Shown: in pieces, positions 6,906 through 13,898 of the stretch
How the letters are laid out: the number at the start of each line of letters is the position of its first letter
Position numbering within the stretch: position 1 is the stretch's first letter
Assembly (NCBI GenBank): GCA_945877365.1
Contig: CAMCRV010000007.1
Location: forward strand, 1 to 64,000
Direction: 5' to 3'
Origin: an uncultured Clostridia bacterium
Lineage (GTDB): Bacteria; Bacillota; Clostridia; Oscillospirales; Oscillospiraceae
DNA length: 64,000 bases
Notes under the pieces: model-generated
Seen by the model: only the letters and a program-made list of their open reading frames with translations
Told to the model about the DNA's origin: nothing
Databases searched by the model: none
Made by a program: the position numbers and the translations under genes

Positions 6906-7003
6906 TTTTTCCCATTCCGCGAAGACCATCCACCGCACGGGTTCCACAGAGAGTTTGAAACCATCCGGCAGGGAGCCGGTTACAGTCATACGGGGGTGCT
7001 GCC

Positions 7004-7828
7004 GTGAAGGCAATCAAGGTATTCAACAATAACGCGATTTCCGCGATGATGCCCGATGGGCGTGAGGCTATGGTGCTGGGCAAGGGCATCGGCTTCGGCA
7101 AGCGCCCCGGCCAGACGGTGGATGAGAAAATGATCGAAAAGGTCTACTATGTCCAGACGGAGATGCAGACCCGGTTCCTGCAGATGCTCCAGAATGTCCA
7201 GCCCTGCGTCATCCGGGCTGCCGAACGGATTCTGGCCGCGGCGGAAGGGGAGGGGCTGCACATGAGCAGCCAGGCCACCATCTCCCTGATTGACCACATC
7301 AGCTTCGCCATAGAGCGTCTGGAAAAGGGCATGAGCCTGCCCAACCTGCTGCTGGGGGAGACCCGGATGCTCTATGAGAAGGAGTATGAGCTGGGCTGCC
7401 GGGCGCTGGACATCATCCACGACTGCTGCGGCGTCACCATGCCGGAGGACGAGGCCGGCTACATCGCCATGCATCTGGTGTCCATCTCCGTAGGGCGAAA
7501 CACCGCCTACGGCGTCCTGAAATTCATCAAGGGCGCACTGGACATCGTCAAGGAAACCTACGGCATCACCCTGAACCGGGACAGCATGGATGTCGTCCGC
7601 TTTTCCAGCCATCTGAAATTTCTGGCGCAGCGAATCGCTCAGCAGGAGGCCGGGTCGGAGGAACAGGATCCCCTGTACCCCTACCTGTTGGCTCGGGATT
7701 CCCGGCATCCGGTGTGCCTGTCCCGGCTGGAAAGCTACATCCGGGAAGCCACCGGCTGCGCCATCGGGGCACAGGAAAAATTCTATCTGCTGATTCATCT
7801 GAACCGGCTGTCCACCCATGGGGAATAA
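7004..7828 (+). CDS. BglG/LicT-family transcription antiterminator
   Basis: This 274-aa protein starts with GTG after a GGGGGTG site. Residues 1-55 are the CAT RNA-binding domain (MKAIKVFNNNAISAM). Two PTS regulation domains follow, PRD1 about 65-170 and PRD2 about 175-274. All four PRD histidines are present, in SLIDHISFA, YIAMHLVS, FSSHLKFL and LLIHLNRL. It should be phosphorylated by the PTS proteins encoded downstream. When active, it would bind the RAT at 6443 and open the operon. It is the first gene of the PTS operon. Confidence 0.93.
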   Translation: MKAIKVFNNNAISAMMPDGREAMVLGKGIGFGKRPGQTVDEKMIEKVYYVQTEMQTRFLQMLQNVQPCVIRAAERILAAAEGEGLHMSSQATISLIDHISFAIERLEKGMSLPNLLLGETRMLYEKEYELGCRALDIIHDCCGVTMPEDEAGYIAMHLVSISVGRNTAYGVLKFIKGALDIVKETYGITLNRDSMDVVRFSSHLKFLAQRIAQQEAGSEEQDPLYPYLLARDSRHPVCLSRLESYIREATGCAIGAQEKFYLLIHLNRLSTHGE

Positions 7829-7830
7829 CG

Positions 7831-7860
7831 GAAACGGCCAAGTGCGCGCGTGGCCCTTTC
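7831..7860 (+). other. Intergenic stem-loop between antiterminator and EIICB
   Basis: GGAAACGGCCA pairs with TGGCCCTTTCC (10 of 11 pairs) with no T run. It may tune mRNA stability or processing rather than terminate. Confidence 0.4.
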
Positions 7861-7918
7861 CGGGAAATAGATAACCATTCCACAAAACCAAAGAAAAGAG
7901 ATTGAAGGAGCGAGACAC

Positions 7919-9514
7919 ATGAAGAAAAAAATCATGGGCGCCATGGAGAGCTTTGCCAAGGCCATGGTGCAGCCGCTGATGTTCCTGTCTGCGGCCGGTA
8001 TTCTCATCGTGGTCGGCGTGCTGCTGACCAACAGCACCATCACAAGATTCCTGCCCTTCCTGCAGTGGGGCCCCATCCAGATGCTGGGCAAGCTGATCTA
8101 CAACGCCGCCATGGCGATGGTCAACAACCTGGGCGTCCTGTTCGTCATCGGCCTGCCTGCCGCCTTTGCCAAGACCGACAAGCATAAGGCTGCCCTGCTG
8201 GGTCTCATCACCTATCTGATGTATCTGGTCAGCTCCAACACCCTGCTGACCCTCACCGATACTCTGGCTGCTGAGCAGCCCATGATCGGCCTGTACGGCA
8301 CCGGCCAGGCCAAGATTCTGGGCATCCAGTGCGTGGATATGAGCGTTTTCGGCGGCATCATTCTGGGCTGCATCGTGGGCTGGGTGTATAACCGCACCTG
8401 CCAGAAGCGCTTCAAGGGCGCTATGCAGATCTTCGCCGGCGCAAACTACTCCTATGTCTGGCTGCTGTTCACCGCCATCGTCTTTGCCCTGGTGACCAAC
8501 ACCGTGTGGCCTGTGGTTCAGGGCTGGATCTCCGCTCTGGGCGGCCTGATCAAGAGCACCGGCACCTTCGGCATCTTCCTGTACGGCTTCCTGGAGCGGC
8601 TGCTGCTGCCCACCGGCCTGCATCACCTGGTCTACACCCCCTTCCAGTTCTCTGATCTGGGCGGCGTTCTGCAGCTGGGCGAGACCACCATTGCCGGCGC
8701 TTACCCCATTGTCGTGACGGAAATGCAGATGCCCGTGGAGAAGTTCTCCGACAGCATCTACTATACCTCCATCGGCTTCACCAAGATGTTCGGCTACTTC
8801 GGCATCGGCGCTGCCTTTGTCTACACCGCCTACCCCGAGAACCGGAAGAAGACCTTTACCATGATCCTGCCTCTGGTGATCAGTGCCTGCCTGTCCAGCA
8901 TCACCGAGCCCATCGACTTTATGTTCATCTTCGCAGCTCCCCTGCTGTACCTGCTGCACTCTGTCATCGCCGGCCTGTTCATGGCTATGCTGAAGGCCTT
9001 CGGCGTCATCGCCCTGTGGAACGGTAACCTGCTGGGCAGCATCCTCACCAACATCGCCAACGCCAGCAAGACCGAGAAGATGTGGCTGATGTGGGTGCTG
9101 GGTCTGCTGGAGATCGTTGTCTACTTCGTGGTGTTCACCTTCTTCATCAAGAAGTTCAACTACCACACCCCCGGCCGGGAGGGCGAGCCTCTGGCCGCCG
9201 GCGCCGCTGTACCCGCTGCTGCACCTGCTGAGGCTGCCGCCGAGGCACCCAAGGCTGCTGCCTCCGCCTCCGACGATGAGATGGCTATGAATGTCATCAA
9301 CGGTCTGGGCGGCAAGGCCAACATCCAGGCTATGGAGAACTGCATCACCCGTCTGCGTGTCACCCTGGCTGACCCCAGCCTGCTGAACGAGGCGCTCATC
9401 AACAAGACGGGCAGCCGCGGCATCGTCAAGAAGGACAACGACATCCAGATTGTCTACGGTATGCAGGTCGCCGAGGTGCGTCAGGCCGTGGAGGCTCAGC
9501 TGGCAAAGCTGTAA
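7919..9514 (+). CDS. PTS EIICB, glucose/maltose-type superfamily
   Basis: This 531-aa permease has an EIIC domain of about ten membrane helices (about 1-420) and a Pro/Ala-rich linker (about 425-455). It ends in an EIIB domain with the phosphorylation cysteine in MENCITRLRV. The EIIC carries the sugar-site stretch ITEPIDFMFIF. Domain order and sequence resemble MalX/GlvC-type alpha-glucoside transporters. The adjacent GH4 6-phospho-alpha-glucosidase supports an alpha-glucoside such as maltose or a sucrose isomer. It would take phosphate from the EIIA at 11110. Confidence 0.93.
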   Translation: MKKKIMGAMESFAKAMVQPLMFLSAAGILIVVGVLLTNSTITRFLPFLQWGPIQMLGKLIYNAAMAMVNNLGVLFVIGLPAAFAKTDKHKAALLGLITYLMYLVSSNTLLTLTDTLAAEQPMIGLYGTGQAKILGIQCVDMSVFGGIILGCIVGWVYNRTCQKRFKGAMQIFAGANYSYVWLLFTAIVFALVTNTVWPVVQGWISALGGLIKSTGTFGIFLYGFLERLLLPTGLHHLVYTPFQFSDLGGVLQLGETTIAGAYPIVVTEMQMPVEKFSDSIYYTSIGFTKMFGYFGIGAAFVYTAYPENRKKTFTMILPLVISACLSSITEPIDFMFIFAAPLLYLLHSVIAGLFMAMLKAFGVIALWNGNLLGSILTNIANASKTEKMWLMWVLGLLEIVVYFVVFTFFIKKFNYHTPGREGEPLAAGAAVPAAAPAEAAAEAPKAAASASDDEMAMNVINGLGGKANIQAMENCITRLRVTLADPSLLNEALINKTGSRGIVKKDNDIQIVYGMQVAEVRQAVEAQLAKL

Positions 9515-9533
9515 ATACCGATATCCCTCCTTT

Positions 9534-9569
9534 GGGAGCGGCTTTCGGACGCTCACCGGAGCCGCTCCC
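9534..9569 (+). other. Intergenic stem-loop downstream of EIICB
   Basis: GGGAGCGGCT and AGCCGCTCCC form a perfect 10-bp stem with a 16-base loop and no T run. It could attenuate the transcript or protect the upstream mRNA. The next gene follows repeat A3. Confidence 0.5.
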
Positions 9570-9580
9570 CATTTCCCAAA

Positions 9581-9672
9581 ACAATTGACAATTGACAATG
9601 GAAAATGGACAATTTTAAAATTGTCCCGAAGGGACACCACAATTGTCAACTGTCAATTCTCAATTGTCAATT
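9581..9672. repeat. Dispersed GACAATT-type repeat, copy A3
   Basis: Left arm acaattgacaattgacaatg, central gtcccgaagggac palindrome, right arm of attgtcaattctcaattgtc type. The whole block is close to an inverted repeat and lies inside the PTS operon, between EIICB and the glycosidase. Confidence 0.8.
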
Positions 9673-9727
9673 TGTAAATCCCCAATTGTGTGGGAACCAA
9701 ACTTTCATGAAAGGACGAAAAGCCGAT

Positions 9728-11092
9728 ATGATTATTACCATTGTTGGCGGCGGCAGCACCTTTACCGCCGGTATTGTCAAGTCCATCGCACTGCGCCGGG
9801 AAGAGCTGGAGGTGGATGAAATCCGCCTGTTCGACCTGGACAAGGAGCGCCAGGACAAGGTGGCTGTGGTGGTGGACTGGATCCTGCATGAGGATCTGAA
9901 GTGCGACATCAAGCTCACCGTCACCACCGATGTGGAGACCGCCTACACCGATGCCTCCTTCATCTTCGCCCAGATGCGTGTGGGCAAGTACGCCATGCGG
10001 GAGCAGGACGAGAAGATCCCCCTGCGCCATGGCTGCGTGGGTCAGGAGACCTGCGGCACCGGCGGCATGGCCTACGGTATGCGCACCATCTTCCCCATGA
10101 TGAAGGTCATCGACGATGCCGAGAAGTACGCCAAGAAGGACTACTGGATTCTGAACTACTCCAACCCCGCTGCCATCGTCTCCGAGGCCTGCCGCGTTCT
10201 GCGGCCCAAGGCTCGGATCATCAACATCTGCGATATGCCCATCGCCATCATCGATGTTGTGGCCGCAGCCATGGAGATCAAGGACAAGGAGAACATCGTC
10301 TACGATTACTTCGGCCTGAACCACTTCGGCTGGTTCACCTCCATCGAGTACAAGGGCGAGGATCTGATGCCCCGCCTGCGCGCTTACATCAAGGAGCATG
10401 AGATTCTGATGCCCGCCGCCTACCTGAAGGACAAGGCCGCTCTGGGCGTCTCCTCCGGCACCGAGGGCAACCGCCACACCAAGGGCAGCTGGTACTATGT
10501 CTGGAAGGGCGTCTATGAGATCATGGAGAACTTCCCCGAGTACCTGCCCAACACCTACCTGAACTACTATCTGCAGCAGAAGGAATTCGTGGAGCACTCC
10601 AACCCCGAGCACACCCGTGCCAATGAGGTCATGGAGACCCGGGAGAAGAACCTCTTCGACGGCGTGGACGCATATCTGGCCACCGGCAAGATCGACGAGA
10701 AGGTCTTCTACGCCGGCAGCCACGGCGACTGGATTGCCGACCTGGCCATCGCCCTGAAGAACGACACCAAGGCTCGTTTCCTTGTCATCACCGAGAACCG
10801 GGGCGCCATCCCCAATATGCCCTATGACGCCATGGTGGAGCTGCCTGCCTACATCGGCAAGAACGGCCCCGAGGTCATTGCCCGGGATCCCATCCCCCTG
10901 TTCCAGCAGGGTCTGATGATGCAGCAGGTGAACTCCGAGAAGCTGCTGGTGGAAGGCTGCATCGAGGGCAGCTACGAGAAGGTGCTGCAGGCCTTCACCC
11001 TGAACAAGACCGTGCCCAGCATGAATGTGGCCAAGGAGATTCTGGACGAGATGATCGAGGCCAACAAGGGCTACTGGCCTGAGCTGAAGTAA
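9728..11092 (+). CDS. 6-phospho-alpha-glucosidase, GH4 family
   Basis: This 454-aa enzyme hydrolyses the 6-phospho-alpha-glucoside delivered by the EIICB. GH4 enzymes use NAD and a divalent metal in an oxidation-elimination mechanism. The N-terminal Rossmann motif is IVGGGSTFT. The motif CDMP, in IINICDMP, is typical of alpha- rather than beta-specific GH4 enzymes. The metal-binding His is in FGLNHFGW. The start at 9728 is preferred because residues before MIITIVGG are repeat-derived, and AAAGGA lies upstream. An ATG at 9707 is an alternative start. Confidence 0.92.
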   Translation: MIITIVGGGSTFTAGIVKSIALRREELEVDEIRLFDLDKERQDKVAVVVDWILHEDLKCDIKLTVTTDVETAYTDASFIFAQMRVGKYAMREQDEKIPLRHGCVGQETCGTGGMAYGMRTIFPMMKVIDDAEKYAKKDYWILNYSNPAAIVSEACRVLRPKARIINICDMPIAIIDVVAAAMEIKDKENIVYDYFGLNHFGWFTSIEYKGEDLMPRLRAYIKEHEILMPAAYLKDKAALGVSSGTEGNRHTKGSWYYVWKGVYEIMENFPEYLPNTYLNYYLQQKEFVEHSNPEHTRANEVMETREKNLFDGVDAYLATGKIDEKVFYAGSHGDWIADLAIALKNDTKARFLVITENRGAIPNMPYDAMVELPAYIGKNGPEVIARDPIPLFQQGLMMQQVNSEKLLVEGCIEGSYEKVLQAFTLNKTVPSMNVAKEILDEMIEANKGYWPELK

Positions 11093-11109
11093 GACAGGGG
11101 GGAAAGCAG

Positions 11110-11601
11110 ATGGGACTTCTGTTTGACTTCCTGAAGGGTAAGAAAAATACCGAGCCTACCCTGTCCGCCTACGCACAGGGCACCGTGGTTCCCATGGAAG
11201 AGATTCCGGATCAGGTGTTTTCTCAGGGCATCATGGGCTTCTGCTGCGGCATTGAGCCGACAGACGGCAAGGTCTACGCCCCGGCTGACGGCACAATCAG
11301 CCAGACTACCGATACCCTCCACGCCGTGGGTCTGGCGGTGGACGGCATGGAGCTGCTGATTCACGCCGGTGTGGACACCGTGGAGATGAACGGCGCAGGC
11401 TTTACCAACGCCGTGCAGGAGGGTCAGGCCGTGAAGAAGGGCGACCTGCTGCTGACCATGGATTTAGAGCAGGTGCGCGCCGCAGGCCACGGCACCGTGG
11501 TGATTCTGGCGGTGACCAATTCCGATGACTTCGCCGCGGTGGAGCTGATGGCCTCCGGCAAGGTTTCCGTGGGCGATGGCCTGATGAATGTCCGCAAATA
11601 A
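11110..11601 (+). CDS. PTS EIIA, glucose type (Crr-like)
   Basis: This 163-aa soluble phosphocarrier has the phosphorylated His in LLIHAGVDTVEM and the partner His in TLHAVGLAV. It accepts phosphate from HPr-P and passes it to the EIIB cysteine of the upstream permease. The ATG follows ggggggaaag by a few bases, 17 bases after the glycosidase stop. It is separately encoded, which fits an EIICB that lacks a fused EIIA. Confidence 0.95.
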   Translation: MGLLFDFLKGKKNTEPTLSAYAQGTVVPMEEIPDQVFSQGIMGFCCGIEPTDGKVYAPADGTISQTTDTLHAVGLAVDGMELLIHAGVDTVEMNGAGFTNAVQEGQAVKKGDLLLTMDLEQVRAAGHGTVVILAVTNSDDFAAVELMASGKVSVGDGLMNVRK

Positions 11602-11623
11602 ACCGAGGAAAGAGAGACAAAAC

Positions 11624-11884
11624 ATGAAACAGTTTCAGTATGTGATTACCGACCCCGTGGGCATCCATGCCCGTCCTGCCGGTCTGCTGGTGAAGGCCGC
11701 CAAGGCTCTGGACAGCACCGTCACTGTGGAAAAGGTGGGAGGCAAGTCCTCCGCTGCCACCAAGCTCATGGCCGTGATGGGTCTGGGCGTCAAGGGCGGC
11801 GATACCGTCACTGTCACCGTGGAGGGCGGCAACGAGGAGGCCAGCCTGCAGGCCATGGAGCAGTTCTTCCGGGAGAATCTGTAA
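11624..11884 (+). CDS. ptsH: HPr phosphocarrier, no Ser46
   Basis: This 86-aa HPr has catalytic His15 in VGIHARPAG. The regulatory site normally phosphorylated by HPr kinase (Ser46 in Bacillus) is replaced by Lys47 in AATKLMAVMGLG. Carbon-catabolite signalling through P-Ser-HPr is therefore not expected from this copy. It sits between EIIA and EI in the sugar operon, suggesting a dedicated phosphocarrier. The start at 11624 follows GGAAAGAG. An in-frame ATG at 11588 would add a polar non-family extension overlapping EIIA. Confidence 0.95.
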   Translation: MKQFQYVITDPVGIHARPAGLLVKAAKALDSTVTVEKVGGKSSAATKLMAVMGLGVKGGDTVTVTVEGGNEEASLQAMEQFFRENL

Positions 11885-11903
11885 CTTAGGAAGGAGCCAT
11901 CCA

Positions 11904-13538
11904 ATGGAGGTAGCAACCGGAAAATCCATTCTTAACGGAATCGCCATCGGAAAGCTGCGGATCTACCGAAAGGCCGCCGCCGCTTCCGAGACTGCGGCAG
12001 CCCTCTCCCCTGAGGCCGAGTGGGAGCGGTTTGAGACTGCCCGGGTGCAGGCTCAGGAGCAGCTGGCCGCCCTGTATGAAAAGGCTCTGGAGGAGGTTGG
12101 CGAGGAAAACGCCGCCATCTTCGAGATCCACCAGATGATGCTGGAGGACGAGGACTATCTGGATGCGGTGAAGGGAATTCTGGAAACCCAGAACGCCACG
12201 GCGGAGTACGCCGTCATCGCCACCGGAGAGAATTTTTCCGCCATGTTCGCCGCCATGGACGATGCCTATATGCAGGCTCGGGCTGTGGATGTGAAGGATA
12301 TCTCCCAGCGTGTGGGGAATATCCTCAGCGGCAGAGCAGAGGACAGCCTTCTGGGCGACGACCCGGTGATTCTGGTGGCCGACGACCTGACCCCCAGCGA
12401 AACGGTGCAGCTGGACAAGAGCAAGCTGCTGGGCTTCATCACCCGGCACGGCTCCTCCAACAGCCACACCGCCATTCTGGCTCGTACCATGAACATCCCC
12501 GCCCTGATTGGCGTGGATTTTGACGACAGCTGGGACGGCCGGTTTGCAGTGGTGGACGGCTATAACCACTGCGTCTATATCGATCCCGCCGCCGATTTGC
12601 TGGCCACCATGGAGGAAAAGCAGAAGAACGACTTCAAGCGGGAGGCTCTGCTGCAGACCCTGAAAAAGAAGCCCAATGTGACCCTGGACGGCCGGGAGAT
12701 CAAGGTGTACGCCAACATCGGCAACGCCGGGGACATCGGTCTGGTGCTCCAGAACGACGCCGGTGGCATCGGCCTGTTCCGCAGTGAATTCCTGTATCTG
12801 GAATCCCAGGATTTCCCCACGGAGGACGAGCAGTTCGCCGTGTATAAGCGGGTGGTGGAGACTATGGCCGGGAAGAAGGTCATCATCCGCACCCTGGACA
12901 TCGGCGCGGACAAGCAGGCAGCCTATTTCCGGCTGGACCCCGAGGAAAATCCGGCTCTGGGCTATCGGGCCATCCGCATCTGCCTGACCCGGAAGGAAGT
13001 ATTCAAGCAGCAGCTTCGTGCCATCCTCCGCGCCAGTGTCTACGGCACCGTGTCCGTGATGTTCCCCATGATCATCTCCGTCCGGGAGGTTCGGGATGCC
13101 AAGGAGCTGCTGGAGGAGTGCCGCCGGGAGCTTGTGGAGCAGGGCTATGCAGTGGGACAGGTGGAGGTGGGCATCATGATCGAGACCCCCGCCGCCGTGA
13201 TGATTGCCGACGAGCTGGCCGAGGAAGTGGAGTTCTTCTCTCTGGGCACCAACGACCTGACCCAGTACACCCTGGCCATCGACCGTCAGAACCCCAAGCT
13301 GGACAACTTCTACGACCCCCATCACCCCGCTATTCTGCGGATGATCCGCCAGACCGTGGAGGCCGGACACCGCCACGGCTGCTGGGTGGGCATCTGCGGC
13401 GAGCTGGGCGCTGACCAGACCCTGACGGAGACCTTCCTGCGGATGGGGCTGGATGAGCTGTCCGTATCCCCCTCCGCCGTGCTGCCCCTGCGGAAGAAGA
13501 TCCGCAGTCTGGATCTGAGCAAGGAGCCGGAGGCGTAA
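11904..13538 (+). CDS. ptsI: PTS enzyme I
   Basis: This 544-aa PEP-protein phosphotransferase has the phosphorylated His in GSSNSHTAILAR, the PEP-binding region GIGLFRSEFLY, and the C-terminal active-site Cys in GICGELGAD. It starts 19 bases after ptsH behind AAGGAG. EI and HPr are usually encoded in their own operon. Here they are the last genes of an alpha-glucoside operon, so the locus carries every PTS protein needed for uptake. Confidence 0.96.
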   Translation: MEVATGKSILNGIAIGKLRIYRKAAAASETAAALSPEAEWERFETARVQAQEQLAALYEKALEEVGEENAAIFEIHQMMLEDEDYLDAVKGILETQNATAEYAVIATGENFSAMFAAMDDAYMQARAVDVKDISQRVGNILSGRAEDSLLGDDPVILVADDLTPSETVQLDKSKLLGFITRHGSSNSHTAILARTMNIPALIGVDFDDSWDGRFAVVDGYNHCVYIDPAADLLATMEEKQKNDFKREALLQTLKKKPNVTLDGREIKVYANIGNAGDIGLVLQNDAGGIGLFRSEFLYLESQDFPTEDEQFAVYKRVVETMAGKKVIIRTLDIGADKQAAYFRLDPEENPALGYRAIRICLTRKEVFKQQLRAILRASVYGTVSVMFPMIISVREVRDAKELLEECRRELVEQGYAVGQVEVGIMIETPAAVMIADELAEEVEFFSLGTNDLTQYTLAIDRQNPKLDNFYDPHHPAILRMIRQTVEAGHRHGCWVGICGELGADQTLTETFLRMGLDELSVSPSAVLPLRKKIRSLDLSKEPEA

Positions 13539-13544
13539 ACAAAG

Positions 13545-13579
13545 AAAAAGGGCTTTCCCTTCGGGGGAAGCCCTTTTTT
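13545..13579 (+). terminator. Terminator of the PTS operon
   Basis: AAAAAGGGCTTTCCC, TTCG, GGGGAAGCCCTTTTTT: a long stem with a stable tetraloop and a T run, directly after ptsI. Confidence 0.95.
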
Positions 13580-13592
13580 ATACTGATATTCA

Positions 13593-13741
13593 ATTAAAAA
13601 CTTTAATTCGTCAGAATTGAAGTTTTTAATATGAAGATCATAATGAGACGGGATTCTATGATTTTCCATTTCGAAAATCATAGAATCGACAACGCCGTCA
13701 GGCGGTGTCTTCTCAATAAAATTAAATAATTTTATTGAGAA
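13593..13741. other. Cluster of four strong hairpins, three directly abutting
   Basis: Hairpin 1 (13593-13630) has a 17-bp stem with one wobble and loop GTCA. Hairpin 2 (13652-13687) has a perfect 15-bp stem, GATTCTATGATTTTC. Hairpin 3 (13688-13709) has a 9-position stem with one mismatch and again loop GTCA. Hairpin 4 (13710-13741) has a perfect 15-bp stem, TTCTCAATAAAATTA. Hairpins 2-4 touch with no spacer. The DNA is much AT-richer than its surroundings and has no reading frame. It may be a structured RNA, a cruciform site or the core of a mobile repeat. Confidence 0.7.
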
Positions 13742-13750
13742 ACAGTATTA

Positions 13751-13792
13751 GTTGACAGTTGACAATTGACAGTTGATGTGTCCCCTCGGGAC
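13751..13792. repeat. Partial GACAATT-type repeat, copy A4
   Basis: A gttgacagttgacaattgac run followed by the gtgtcccctcgggac palindrome. Only the left half of the element is present, directly after the hairpin cluster. Confidence 0.7.
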
Positions 13793-13807
13793 GGAGTGGA
13801 AAAAAGA

Positions 13808-13897
13808 CTGTCATTGCGAGCCAATGCGAAGCATTGGCGTGGCAATCCGTTTTCCTCTGTTATCCGTCAACCTGTCTCACTCGCTCAGGATGACAGG
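13808..13897. repeat. REP-like repeat, family C copy 1
   Basis: It begins tgtcattgcgagcc and ends ctcgctcaggatgacagg, with an internal ccaatgcgaagcattgg palindrome. Relatives lie at 30041-30163 and 32825-32948. This widespread class of short bacterial repeat ends two bases before the kinase stop codon. Confidence 0.75.
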
Positions 13898-13898
13898 A

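Noticed and set aside
7831-7860. Terminator separating the antiterminator from EIICB
   Set aside because: The stem has a mismatch and no T run, so it is listed only as a stem-loop.
6986-9649. 887-codon open frame on the minus strand
   Set aside because: It lies opposite the antiterminator and EIICB genes, which have clear families. The product is a Gly/His/Gln-rich shadow typical of GC-rich codon bias.
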